NCBI GenBank assembly: GCA_900319075.1
Contig: ONMZ01000016.1
Location: 1-64,000, forward strand
Origin: an uncultured Eubacteriales bacterium
Lineage (GTDB): Bacteria > Bacillota > Clostridia > Oscillospirales > Ruminococcaceae
Length of the DNA: 64,000 nucleotides
Direction of reading: 5' to 3'
Positions 6,973 through 15,551 of the stretch are shown here, piece after piece. A model generated the notes under the pieces. It was not told the origin of the DNA. It ran no database searches and was given only the letters and a program-made list of their open reading frames with translations. A program made the translations under genes and the position numbers. How positions within the stretch are numbered: position 1 is the first letter of the stretch; each line of letters opens with the position of its first letter.

Positions 6973-8412
6973 ATGAAGATAAAAAAGACTTTTGCTGTTT
7001 TATTGGCAACTGCAATGCTCACGCTGACAGCGTGTTCAGAGGATACAGGCAGTATGACTCCGGGTGATGATCCTGTTACTACGACCACGACCGAAGCGAC
7101 TACTACCACCACGAGAGCAGCGACCACTGCTGCCACGACCGCAGCGCCCAAAAGCAGCGTGAATGTTCCGTTTCAGACCTACACCTACACAATGAAGGAC
7201 GACCAGAACTATGAATACGAGATAACGCTGACTTTAAGCCCGTGGATACTCGATACCCAGACCGATGTTCTTGATTCTGCTTGGGCAAAGGTCGGCAAAG
7301 GCAAGACCAGACCGCAAATGAACAGCATGGGTGCGCAGAAGTACGCCAACAATGTGTACACTACCCAGCTTTCCGATTCGCAGGGAATGAATCGCACATT
7401 CTACGCTACTATGACCAATATGTATTTCAGCGTGGGAACGGTTTCCGTGAAAAATGTCACAAGCGGCTGGGATTTTTCCGAAAATAAAACAGGAGCGCCG
7501 AAGATCGCACTCAACTGGGTGTCTGATTTCACAAGGGGTCATAATTCCGGAAACTACGCCTTTATGACAAAAACGTTCTATGCATCGAATGAGAAAACCG
7601 ATATCGGAGAGCTGTATGTTAAGCCAAAGATGACAAAGAACACCTGGGGACCTGCGACAGTTGTGCTTGCACACGCCGAGAACATCTCGCCCAAGTATCC
7701 GGGCGGTCAGCTCGCAAGCTATGTCAGCGCAGGTTATCTTATGGATAGCTGGGCTGTGAATAAAACAAAGATAACGATACCTATATATAATGGCTCGTCA
7801 TCATCGCCGCAAACGACCACGCAGGCGCAGACGACCACACCTTCTGCACCAAAAGCACCGAACGGCGTAAAATCTGCCGCAGACCTTATGAACCTTGCAG
7901 GCAGCGTTTATAACAAAGATTTTGATACAGCTGCAAACACCATAGCAAAATCCCTGAACGCAAAGGTTGGAAGCTATACCGATGAAAACTATGAATCAAG
8001 CGTAGGAAGAACCTACGATCAGAATTCAAACAGATTAAGTATTATGGGCGTAGCTATGTCTTCCATGATTCTGGAGTCATTTAAACGTGACACATCAAAA
8101 TGTGGTCTGGTCGCATTCCATATGAGCAGATATATAAATGGGTCTACAGTACCGGTAGTTTCGGCAGCGCAGGCAAAGGCAGCCTACGATAGCTTATACA
8201 AGCAGTTAAAGGCAAAATACGGCGAACCGACCAATACCATCGAAAAAACCGAATCTGGCACAGATAAGAGCGATTACAGCAAGTATTACTGGGTGCAGTG
8301 GAATACTCCTGAGGGTAATGTGTGGCTGTGCTGGGGAAAAGACCTGTGGAACCAGCAGGGATATAACAACTGTATCCTTTCGGTCTCACACCCGGACAGA
8401 GATAAAGAATAA
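6973..8412 (+). CDS. Putative lipoprotein with two domains joined by Thr-rich linkers
   Basis: A 479-residue exported protein. The signal peptide ends in the lipobox LTAC with Cys21 as the lipidated residue. A Thr/Ala-rich linker (about 35-62) resembling cell-surface linkers of ruminococci precedes a first domain of about 225 residues; a second Gln/Thr/Pro-rich linker (about 276-295) leads to a C-terminal domain of about 180 residues (ADLMNLAGSVYNKDF to the end). I recognise neither domain. It is probably anchored on the outer face of the membrane. It has its own promoter, an AGGAGG-type site and a strong terminator, so it is a single-gene unit. Confidence 0.75.
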   Translation: MKIKKTFAVLLATAMLTLTACSEDTGSMTPGDDPVTTTTTEATTTTTRAATTAATTAAPKSSVNVPFQTYTYTMKDDQNYEYEITLTLSPWILDTQTDVLDSAWAKVGKGKTRPQMNSMGAQKYANNVYTTQLSDSQGMNRTFYATMTNMYFSVGTVSVKNVTSGWDFSENKTGAPKIALNWVSDFTRGHNSGNYAFMTKTFYASNEKTDIGELYVKPKMTKNTWGPATVVLAHAENISPKYPGGQLASYVSAGYLMDSWAVNKTKITIPIYNGSSSSPQTTTQAQTTTPSAPKAPNGVKSAADLMNLAGSVYNKDFDTAANTIAKSLNAKVGSYTDENYESSVGRTYDQNSNRLSIMGVAMSSMILESFKRDTSKCGLVAFHMSRYINGSTVPVVSAAQAKAAYDSLYKQLKAKYGEPTNTIEKTESGTDKSDYSKYYWVQWNTPEGNVWLCWGKDLWNQQGYNNCILSVSHPDRDKE

Positions 8413-8415
8413 AAA

Positions 8416-8454
8416 ATACAGCTCTCCCGATTTTTCGGGAGAGCTGTATTGTTT
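8416..8454. terminator. Bidirectional terminator
   Basis: A perfect 15-bp stem (ATACAGCTCTCCCGA and its complement, 8416-8449) between the convergent lipoprotein and prfC genes. Confidence 0.92.
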
Positions 8455-8456
8455 TA

Positions 8457-10052
8457 TTACTGCAATTCGCCTCGGTTGAACTCCGAAAGCTCAAGTCCCT
8501 CGTTCTTTTCAAGCGCCCAGCGGATATTCCACTCGCTTGAGAAAAGCAAAAGGTAGTTATCTTTAAAATCCTTGACAAGCTTGGTGTCGCTTGAAAGCTT
8601 GAGGGCTTTTGGGTCAAGCTCCTTATTGTCTATCCAGCGGATATATGAATAAGGCAGGCTTTCCTTGATAAGCTCAACGTTGTATTCGTTTTTCATGCGG
8701 TACTCAAAGACTTCCAGCTGAAGTACGCCCACAACGCCCACTATGACCTCTTCCATACCCGTGTCAGGCTCGTGGAAGATCTGTATCGCACCCTCCTGGG
8801 CTATCTGTGTTGCACCCTTTACGAACTGCTTTCTTTTGAGGGTATCTTTCTGGCGGACACGCATAAAGTGTTCGGGAGCAAAGGTAGGTATCGGCTCGAA
8901 CTCAAACTTTTTCTTCGGGTCGCATATAGTGTCGCCGATAGAGAAAATTCCCGGGTCGAAAACGCCGATGATGTCCCCTGCGTAAGCCTCGTCGATTATC
9001 TCACGCTCCTGCGCCATTATCTGCTGAGGCTGGGAAAGGCGCATTTTTTTATTGCCCTGAACGTGCAGAACATCCATTTCTTTATCAAATTTTCCGGAGC
9101 ATACACGCAGGAAAGTTATCCTGTCACGGTGCGCCTTGTTCATATTCGCTTGTATTTTGAACACAAATGCGGAGAAAGCCGGGTCAAAGGGGTCAACAAT
9201 GCCCTCGGAGGACATTCTCGGTGTGGGTGAGGTGGTCATCTCCAGGAAGTTTTCAAGGAAAGGCTCTACACCGAAGTTTGTCAGCGCTGAGCCAAAGAAC
9301 ACAGGCGAAAGCTCACCCTTGCGCACTGCGCCGATGTCAAACTCATAGCTTGCACCGTCGAGCAGCTCTATATCGTCACTAAGCGTTTCGTGCAGCCAAG
9401 GGGTGATAAGCTCGTCAAGTGACGGGTCGGAAAGGTCTACCTCGGTAGCAGCTACCTGATGCTTGCCGCCGTTCTCCTCAAAGGAGATGATGTGGCGCTT
9501 ATCTCTGTCGTAAACGCCCTTGAATTCCTTTCCGCAGCCGATAGGCCAGTTGACAGGATATGTCTTGATGCCCAGTTCGTTTTCGATCTGTTCCACAAGA
9601 TCAAAAGGGCTTCGTGCCTCTCTGTCCATTTTATTTATAAACGTAAATATCGGGATATGGCGCATAACACAGACCTTGAAAAGCTTTCTTGTCTGCGCCT
9701 CAACACCCTTTGATGCGTCGATCACCATTACCGCCGAATCAGCCGCCATAAGCGTGCGGTAGGTATCCTCGGAAAAGTCCTGGTGTCCGGGGGTATCAAG
9801 GATATTTATGCAATAGTCCTTGTACTGGAACTGCATTACTGATGAAGTTACCGAGATACCTCTTTGCTTTTCTATCTCCATCCAGTCGGAGACAGCGTGG
9901 CGTGAATTCTTTTTGCCCTTTACTGCGCCTGCCTGCGCTATTGCGCCGCCGTAGAGCAGGAACTTTTCGGTAAGTGTGGTTTTACCTGCGTCCGGGTGAG
10001 ATATTATGGCAAAAGTCCTACGCCTTTTTATCTCTTGTTCAAGTGTTTTCAA
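8457..10052 (-). CDS. prfC: Peptide chain release factor 3
   Basis: A translational GTPase that recycles RF1/RF2 after termination. From the chosen start it has 531 residues, the family's usual length. The G domain shows SHPDAGKTT, DTPGHQDFSEDT and NKMDREARSP. The start is a TTG at 10052-10050, placed 7 bases after GGAGG and giving LKTLEQEIKRRRTFAIISH, the expected N-terminus; the longer reading from an ATG at 10124 would begin inside the promoter. It is transcribed alone, convergent with the lipoprotein gene. Confidence 0.96.
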   Translation of the reverse strand: MKTLEQEIKRRRTFAIISHPDAGKTTLTEKFLLYGGAIAQAGAVKGKKNSRHAVSDWMEIEKQRGISVTSSVMQFQYKDYCINILDTPGHQDFSEDTYRTLMAADSAVMVIDASKGVEAQTRKLFKVCVMRHIPIFTFINKMDREARSPFDLVEQIENELGIKTYPVNWPIGCGKEFKGVYDRDKRHIISFEENGGKHQVAATEVDLSDPSLDELITPWLHETLSDDIELLDGASYEFDIGAVRKGELSPVFFGSALTNFGVEPFLENFLEMTTSPTPRMSSEGIVDPFDPAFSAFVFKIQANMNKAHRDRITFLRVCSGKFDKEMDVLHVQGNKKMRLSQPQQIMAQEREIIDEAYAGDIIGVFDPGIFSIGDTICDPKKKFEFEPIPTFAPEHFMRVRQKDTLKRKQFVKGATQIAQEGAIQIFHEPDTGMEEVIVGVVGVLQLEVFEYRMKNEYNVELIKESLPYSYIRWIDNKELDPKALKLSSDTKLVKDFKDNYLLLFSSEWNIRWALEKNEGLELSEFNRGELQ

Positions 10053-10095
10053 ATATATACCTCCAATTGAAGCTCCATACTTAACATACCCATTA

Positions 10096-10124
10096 AGTAT
10101 AACATACAAAGCCGTTTTTTTCAA
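10096..10124 (-). promoter_or_regulatory. prfC promoter
   Basis: Minus strand TTGAAA (10124-10119) and TATACT (10101-10096), 17-bp spacing. Confidence 0.8.
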
Positions 10125-10251
10125 GCTGTGACAGAAATTTTACACTGTGGAAATCGTGGGTACAGAAAATGTGGTTTTTGTAGGAACAAACAAATTATGA
10201 ACGTTTGGAATATGAAATGTGCATAAAAATAATCGGGTGAAGAAAATCTTA

Positions 10252-10280
10252 TTGAAAAATCAACTGTTATGTGCTATAAT
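10252..10280 (+). promoter_or_regulatory. Promoter of the repeat membrane protein
   Basis: TTGAAA (10252-10257) and TATAAT (10275-10280), 17-bp spacing. 10125-10251 contains nothing else I recognise. Confidence 0.8.
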
Positions 10281-10341
10281 TTGAGGAGAACGACCGGTGG
10301 GGAGTTACCCTGTAAAACGGGAGAAACGGGAGGAAAAACAA

Positions 10342-11640
10342 ATGTCCGGAAGTAACGGTGCAAAAACCTTCAAGTCCATAAGCCTCTTGCTTATTGTGGC
10401 AGGTATCGTCACGCTTGTATTTGGTCTTATCGGGCTTTCAAATTCCAAAAAGACAAACAAGACAATGGATCAGCTGAAAACATATTACGAGCAAATGGGG
10501 AATTCTTCCACCGAAAACGGGTACGGATATGCAACTCCCCGGGCAAGTACCTCAGCCGATCAGTCAAGCGCTACATTCAAGACTTTTGACGATTGGTATG
10601 GTAAGTCTACAACATATTCTTATGCTATCATAGCCCTGTCGGCTATACATATTATAGCAGGCATTCTGGGTATAATCCTTGCAGAAGCCGGTTCGGGGGT
10701 AAAGATCGCTATCGGAGCCGTTCTGGTTGCGGGAGCGATCGGAGTTGTAGTGTATCCGATGATATCCAACAGGAAAGAATACGATCAGATCGAAGCCGCA
10801 TTTTCATTGATGACAGAGCTTTTCAAAGCCATTGGAGGAATGGGCGGCGGATCCTTGCCAAGCGATATGGAGTTTAAGATGGTGGCGTTAAAGCCATTCT
10901 CTCAGATAATCACATACACAGGTCTTGTATTGGGATTTGCATATCTGGGCGGCGCATTCTTCACAGGCGGCGGATCATCGTCGAAAGTTTCAGCATCTTC
11001 TTCCCATTCGGGTATGAATCCGGTGAACAATGACGATTTCTTTGCTCAGTTCAATAAACCGCCGGTACCTCAGCAGCAAAGACCAATGGGCGCACCTCCG
11101 CAGGGAATGCCGCAGCAGCAAAGACCAATGGGCGCACCCCCACAGGGAATGCCACAGCATCAAAGACCAATGGGAGCACCTCCGCAGGGAATGCCGCAGC
11201 AGCAAAGACCAATGGGAGCACCTCCACAGGGAATGCCGCAGCAGCAAAGACCAATGGGCGCACATCCGCAGGGAATGCCGCAGCAGCAAAGACCAATGGG
11301 AGCACCTCCACAGGGAATGCCGCCGCAGCAAAGACCAATGGGCGCACCTCCCCAGGGAATGCCGCAGCAGCAAAGACCGATGGGCGCACCTCCCCAGGGA
11401 ATGCCGCCGCAGCAAAGACCAATGGGAGCACCCCCACAGGGAATGCCACAGCAGTTCAGACCTTCACCCAATGCGGCAGCTGCTCAGAATCTGAGACCGG
11501 CACCGGGAGTAAGACCTCCTGCACCGCAGCCACCGCAGCCTCCTCAGGATCCTGCAGCAACAGGAACAATGGACGAGGTCGCACTTCCAAGCGCAGAGGA
11601 TCTGGAAAGACTCCTGGGCGGAATGAACGGACAGAAATAA
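10342..11640 (+). CDS. Membrane protein with nine 14-residue Pro/Gln/Met repeats
   Basis: A 432-residue protein of unknown function. Four hydrophobic segments are seen in the first ~220 residues (about 12-32, 95-117, 119-139 and 190-210), followed by a Ser-rich stretch and nine near-perfect copies of QQRPMGAPPQGMPQ (about residues 244-370), then a Pro-rich and acidic tail. The repeat region is most likely a disordered extension; whether it faces cytoplasm or exterior is unclear. The ATG at 10342 has GGGAGG upstream; an upstream in-frame start at 10297 lacks a ribosome site. It is a single-gene unit with its own promoter and terminator. Confidence 0.75.
   Translation: MSGSNGAKTFKSISLLLIVAGIVTLVFGLIGLSNSKKTNKTMDQLKTYYEQMGNSSTENGYGYATPRASTSADQSSATFKTFDDWYGKSTTYSYAIIALSAIHIIAGILGIILAEAGSGVKIAIGAVLVAGAIGVVVYPMISNRKEYDQIEAAFSLMTELFKAIGGMGGGSLPSDMEFKMVALKPFSQIITYTGLVLGFAYLGGAFFTGGGSSSKVSASSSHSGMNPVNNDDFFAQFNKPPVPQQQRPMGAPPQGMPQQQRPMGAPPQGMPQHQRPMGAPPQGMPQQQRPMGAPPQGMPQQQRPMGAHPQGMPQQQRPMGAPPQGMPPQQRPMGAPPQGMPQQQRPMGAPPQGMPPQQRPMGAPPQGMPQQFRPSPNAAAAQNLRPAPGVRPPAPQPPQPPQDPAATGTMDEVALPSAEDLERLLGGMNGQK
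11071..11448 (+). repeat. Nine tandem copies of a 42-bp repeat
   Basis: Units starting CAGCAGCAAAGACCAATGGG recur every 42 bp from 11071 to 11448, in frame, with mostly synonymous or single-residue changes (for example Q to H and Q to P). Several other frames stay open through it, which is a by-product of the repeat. Confidence 0.95.
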
Positions 11641-11655
11641 AATATAAAGCACAGC

Positions 11656-11692
11656 AAAAGCCCTCTCCGTTAATCGGAGAGGGCTTTTCTAT
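11656..11692. terminator. Bidirectional terminator
   Basis: AAAGCCCTCTCCG pairs with CGGAGAGGGCTTT between the repeat protein gene and trkH, which converge. Confidence 0.9.
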
Positions 11693-11700
11693 GTCCTGTA

Positions 11701-13164
11701 TCAGTATAGCTTTTTTATCCACATGGACGGTGCGAGCATCATTATTATCGGTATACATTCAAGCCTTCCAAGGAGCATATCAACGCTCAGAGTTATCTTT
11801 GAAAGATCTGAAAGATGTGCAAAGTTGCAGGTCGGACCTACCTTGGCAAGTCCCGGACCGATGTTGTTGAAACAGGTAGTCACCGAGGTGAACGAGGTGG
11901 TAAAATCAAGATTGTTCAGGGATATTATCATCAGAGATGTAAAGAAAATCAGGATATAAATAATAAGGTATCCGCTGACTCCGTGGACGGTCTCGATATT
12001 TAGGGTCTTATCGTCGGACTTGACCACGTTCACTGATTTCGGGTGAAGCATTTTGCGAAGGTTGCGCTTTGCGGTCCGTACAAGGATTATTAGCCTTGAG
12101 ACCTTAAATCCGCCTCCTGTTGAGCCTGCACAGGCTCCCACAAACATCAGTATCACAAGTATGACCTTGGAAAATTCCGGCCACTGGTCAAAATCAGCTG
12201 TGGCAAAACCTGTTGAGGTCATTATGGAGCTGACCTGGAATGAGGAATACCTGAACGCTTTGGAGAAGCTTCCGTAAACGCCGTAAGCCATAGTGTTTGC
12301 ACAGATAAGAGCGATAGATGTTGCGATTATGCCAAGGTAAACCTTGAATTCGGAGTTTTTGAGTATATCCGAAAAACGTTTCATTACTATGAAAAAATAA
12401 ATGTTGAAATTTACGCCGAAAAGCATCATAAACACAGTTACAACGCCTTCAATGTAGGCTGAGTTATAGTAACCGAGCCCGGCATTTCTGATACCGAATC
12501 CGCCCGTTCCCGCAGTTCCGAAGGTGGTGCAGACGCTGTCGTAAAGAGGCATTCCGCCGATCACAAGGAATATTATCATGATAAGCGTAAGAACGGTGTA
12601 TATCGCATAAAGGATAGCCGCAGACGCTCTTCCCTTAGGCACCAGCTTTTCCACGGTAGGTCCCGGGCATTCAGCTCTCATAAGCTGAAGGCTGGAGGAT
12701 TTCTTGTCCGAAGGCAGTATCGCCACCGTAAGCACCAGAACTCCCATGCCCCCTACCCAGTGGGTAAAGCACCGCCAGAACATCATTCCTTTTGTCATTT
12801 CGTCAACGCTGGTAAGGATAGACGAACCGGTGGTGGTAAATCCTGAAATACTTTCAAACAGCGCATCTACAAAGTTTGGTATTTCGCCGCTGATATAAAA
12901 GGGCAGACAGCCGTAAAAGGATATTACTATCCAGCCAAGAGCTGCTACTGCGATCCCGTCACGGGAGTTAACGTCCATTTCCTTTTGGCGTGTGAAGATA
13001 AATATCGGCAGCTGTATGGCAGCCACCGAAAGGGCAACGAGTATAAATACCTTGAAAGTACGCATCTCGTTATAATACAGCGCCACACACGCCGGGATAA
13101 GCATAAGCACCGCTTCAAGGGTACATATCTTGGATAGTATATTGAGAACAGTTTTTTTGTTCAA
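11701..13164 (-). CDS. trkH: Potassium uptake protein TrkH/KtrB family
   Basis: A 487-residue polytopic membrane protein forming the K+ (or Na+) pore. The four selectivity-filter loops of the family are visible: SGFTTTGSS, FGTAGTGGFG, MTSTGFATAD and CFNNIGPGL; the glycines of each loop are preserved. About ten hydrophobic segments fit the four M1-P-M2 units plus extra N-terminal helices. It lies 12 bp after trkA and shares its transcript, so channel and nucleotide-binding gating subunit are made together. Confidence 0.95.
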   Translation of the reverse strand: MNKKTVLNILSKICTLEAVLMLIPACVALYYNEMRTFKVFILVALSVAAIQLPIFIFTRQKEMDVNSRDGIAVAALGWIVISFYGCLPFYISGEIPNFVDALFESISGFTTTGSSILTSVDEMTKGMMFWRCFTHWVGGMGVLVLTVAILPSDKKSSSLQLMRAECPGPTVEKLVPKGRASAAILYAIYTVLTLIMIIFLVIGGMPLYDSVCTTFGTAGTGGFGIRNAGLGYYNSAYIEGVVTVFMMLFGVNFNIYFFIVMKRFSDILKNSEFKVYLGIIATSIALICANTMAYGVYGSFSKAFRYSSFQVSSIMTSTGFATADFDQWPEFSKVILVILMFVGACAGSTGGGFKVSRLIILVRTAKRNLRKMLHPKSVNVVKSDDKTLNIETVHGVSGYLIIYILIFFTSLMIISLNNLDFTTSFTSVTTCFNNIGPGLAKVGPTCNFAHLSDLSKITLSVDMLLGRLECIPIIMMLAPSMWIKKLY

Positions 13165-13176
13165 AGGGATCTTCTC

Positions 13177-14538
13177 CTATTCCAGTATATCTCTCAGTTC
13201 CGAGAAACGCTGATCCTTGGTTACAATAATAACAGAGTCGTCAAGATCCATGGTGTCGTTACCGCTTGGGATTATGACCTGACGCTTTTTGATTATTGCA
13301 CAGATCAGTATGTTTTTCTTGATCTTTATATCTTTAAGAGGCACTCCGGTAAGTCCGGGGATAGCCTCTTTGATATTGAACTCGATAGCCTCTACCTGAT
13401 TGCCGATGAGGTGGTAGAGAGATTCTATACGGCTTTCGGATGATGCATTTTCAAGGGATCTGACGTAGCTGAGGATCGTACTAGTTGTGAGCTGTTTTGG
13501 CATTACAAGCGTATCGAGCCCAAGCATTCTTGCCATATCAACATATGAATCCCTGTTTATTTTGGTGACGGTTTTTGCGTTTGAGTTGTTTTTTGCATAA
13601 AGGGACATGATAATGTTTTCCTCATCAAGTCCCGAAAGAGCCACGAAGGAATCCACATCCTTTATCCCCTCGTCCAAAAGCAGCTCCTGATCGGTGCCGT
13701 CTCCGTGGATTATTGTAGCTTTGGGGATCTCGTCGCAAAGCTCGGTACAGCGGTTATAGTCCTTTTCAATGACCTTAACACGCATTCCCATTGAGGAAAG
13801 CTGCTTTGCAAGATAAAAACCTATCTTTCCTCCGCCCACGATCATTACAGATTTGATCTTGGTCTTTACAAGTCCGTTTTCAAGGAAGAACCGCTCAATA
13901 TCCAGGTGGGTGGCAGCGATACTTATTCTGTCGTCGGCGTGTAGCACAAAGTCACCGGTCGGGATAAATATGCCCTGTTCACGCTGAACGGCACAGATAA
14001 GGAATTTTAGCTTCAACCTTTTATATATTTCCGCAAGGGTCAGACCGATGAAGGGAGAGCCTTCGGAAAGCTTCAGCTCTACCATCTCCACCTTGCCCTT
14101 ACCAAAGACCTCAAGCCTTGAAGCCGTTGGGAAGACCAGTCCGTTGACGATCTCCCTGGCGGTGTAAAGCTCAGGGTTGATAATAAGTGCAAGTCCCAGC
14201 TGATTTTTGATTATGTCTATCTGGTCCAGGTATTCGGGATTTCTCACACGGCAGATGGTTTTTTTTGCACCGAGCTGTCTTCCCAGCATACAGCAGACCA
14301 TATTCAGCTCATCATGTGCGGTAGTGGCGATCAGCAGATCAGAACCCTTTACTCCGGCATCGATCTGAACTCCGGCAGTGGCTCCGTTTCCCTCGATACA
14401 CATTATATCCTGAGAATTGAGCAGCTTTTTAACTGCCTCGGGGTTACTGTCCACGGCAATAACGCTGTGCCCTTCCTCAACCAGCTGCTGTGAAAGGGTA
14501 GCGCCTATTTTTCCCGCACCGATAACAACAAATTTCAT
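13177..14538 (-). CDS. trkA: Trk potassium system regulatory protein TrkA
   Basis: A 453-residue cytoplasmic gating subunit with two tandem RCK units, each an NAD-binding Rossmann domain plus a TrkA-C domain. The nucleotide loops are VIGAGKIGATL (from residue 4) and VGGGKIGFYL (around residue 230). The length equals the E. coli-type double TrkA rather than the single-domain KtrA. The start codon has only a poor ribosome site of its own and overlaps the stop of a 10-codon leader ORF, so translation is probably coupled (see leader entry). It is followed by trkH. Confidence 0.95.
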   Translation of the reverse strand: MKFVVIGAGKIGATLSQQLVEEGHSVIAVDSNPEAVKKLLNSQDIMCIEGNGATAGVQIDAGVKGSDLLIATTAHDELNMVCCMLGRQLGAKKTICRVRNPEYLDQIDIIKNQLGLALIINPELYTAREIVNGLVFPTASRLEVFGKGKVEMVELKLSEGSPFIGLTLAEIYKRLKLKFLICAVQREQGIFIPTGDFVLHADDRISIAATHLDIERFFLENGLVKTKIKSVMIVGGGKIGFYLAKQLSSMGMRVKVIEKDYNRCTELCDEIPKATIIHGDGTDQELLLDEGIKDVDSFVALSGLDEENIIMSLYAKNNSNAKTVTKINRDSYVDMARMLGLDTLVMPKQLTTSTILSYVRSLENASSESRIESLYHLIGNQVEAIEFNIKEAIPGLTGVPLKDIKIKKNILICAIIKKRQVIIPSGNDTMDLDDSVIIVTKDQRFSELRDILE

Positions 14539-14567
14539 TCTCGTGATATGCTTGCAAGGGCAAGCAT
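14535..14567 (-). CDS. Ten-residue leader ORF overlapping the trkA start
   Basis: An ATG at 14567 follows a perfect AAGGAGGAA site and encodes MLALASISRE; its TGA stop overlaps the trkA ATG as ATGA. The first 20 bases of the ORF are also a perfect hairpin (ATGCTTGC, CCTT loop, GCAAGCAT). Two readings are possible: a translated leader coupled to trkA, or a hairpin that shortens the distance between the strong ribosome site and the trkA start. Product function, if any, is unknown. Confidence 0.55.
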   Translation of the reverse strand: MLALASISRE

Positions 14568-14602
14568 TTCCTCCTTTTCATTGGATAGTAAACACACACT
14601 AA

Positions 14603-14631
14603 ATTATACACCCGTGCAGAGGTATTGTCAA
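14603..14631 (-). promoter_or_regulatory. trkA-trkH promoter
   Basis: Minus strand TTGACA (14631-14626) and TATAAT (14608-14603), 17-bp spacing; expected transcript start is about 30 bases before the leader ORF. Confidence 0.85.
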
Positions 14632-14704
14632 TATTGAACAGTTTACAAAGAAATCACACCAAAAGGGTATTTTTTTGTGATTTAGTTGTACAAATAACAC
14701 AAAA

Positions 14705-14724
14705 GAGCTGCACGGATGCAGCTC
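14705..14724 (-). terminator. Terminator after the flavoprotein gene
   Basis: GAGCTGCA pairs perfectly with TGCAGCTC, followed on the minus strand by CTTTTGTGTT. Confidence 0.7.
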
Positions 14725-14736
14725 AGTATCTTTTGA

Positions 14737-15426
14737 TTATTTCCAGGGACGAGCTTTGCCTGTCCAGCCTTTTTCCTGCCAGTATTCAGCATCCGCTTGG
14801 TTCCAGCCTTTTTTCTGTACTAAGTGGAATAAAAAGAAGAAGGCTCTGGTTTTTAGTCCCGGTCTGACTTTTCCCTGTTTTTTTGCCAGTTTCCGGGCGA
14901 GGGAAGAGGTATGCTTTTCAATAGCATTTTTCTTTTTTTCGCTTACGCCCTCCCAGCTTATTGAAGCGACATTTACGCCGTATTTGTATATTTTTCCTGT
15001 TCCCCAGTAAAACAGGCTGTCAGCCATATCCTGATTAGTCTTTTTGGTTCCGCTGCCGGCTGCTGTGCTTATGCACACAGCCTGCTTTGTAAACATCGAA
15101 GCTTGGGGTCTGTGGACCATAAAGCGGTAGCCGTAGTGATCGAGAAATGCTTTCATGGCGCCTGTGGCGTGACAGACATACACAGGGCTTGCAAGGATCA
15201 AAATATCTGCCTCGTCCATGGCTTGTGTCAGCGGCAGGAGTTTTTTGTAGTGGGGACAAAGCTGTTCATTTTTCATTATACAGTTAGCGCAGCCTACGCA
15301 GATATCCCCGAAATCACGGGGCAAAAAGAATTCTGTGACATCGCCCCCAAGCTTATCCGCAACCAGGCGGGCAATATGATAAGTGGAGCCTTTGTGGCTT
15401 TGTCCGTGGATAACGACGATCTTCAT
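14737..15426 (-). CDS. NAD(P)H-dependent oxidoreductase / iron-sulfur flavoprotein-like
   Basis: A 229-residue flavodoxin-fold protein. The FMN loop is GQSHKGSTYHIA (residues 8-19). A cysteine cluster Cys43-x2-Cys46-x2-Cys49-x7-Cys57 matches the compact motif of iron-sulfur flavoproteins, so a 4Fe-4S cluster next to FMN is likely (family knowledge plus inference). The PVYVCHATGAMKAFLDH segment is typical for the NADPH-dependent FMN reductase superfamily. The C-terminal ~60 residues are basic and aromatic. AAGGGG precedes the ATG. It follows RNase Z on the same strand after 125 bp. The substrate is unknown. Confidence 0.82.
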   Translation of the reverse strand: MKIVVIHGQSHKGSTYHIARLVADKLGGDVTEFFLPRDFGDICVGCANCIMKNEQLCPHYKKLLPLTQAMDEADILILASPVYVCHATGAMKAFLDHYGYRFMVHRPQASMFTKQAVCISTAAGSGTKKTNQDMADSLFYWGTGKIYKYGVNVASISWEGVSEKKKNAIEKHTSSLARKLAKKQGKVRPGLKTRAFFFLFHLVQKKGWNQADAEYWQEKGWTGKARPWK

Positions 15427-15511
15427 GGTGTTTGTTCCCCTTATCTTTTTTATTTTTACTATATACGTTTTGTGCCTGTTTTATGCTTCCGGCAAAGGTC
15501 TGATTTGAGCA

Positions 15512-15549
15512 CAAACAGCCTGCAACAGTACATATCAGACTGTTTTTGA
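15512..15549. terminator. Hairpin between RNase Z and flavoprotein genes
   Basis: AACAGCCTG pairs with CAGACTGTT with a GT pair. The T-run is clearer on the plus strand, so its role as the rnz terminator is uncertain. Confidence 0.45.
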
Positions 15550-15551
15550 TC

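Noticed and set aside
10053..10124. N-terminal extension of RF3 from an ATG at 10124
   Set aside because: It would begin within the -35 box of the promoter; the TTG start with GGAGG gives the normal length.
11071..11448. CRISPR-like periodicity
   Set aside because: Units are contiguous 42-bp in-frame coding repeats with no unique spacers and no cas genes nearby.
11030..11494. Several long overlapping ORFs on both strands
   Set aside because: They are frames kept open by the 42-bp tandem repeat in the membrane-protein gene; their products are artificial repeats.
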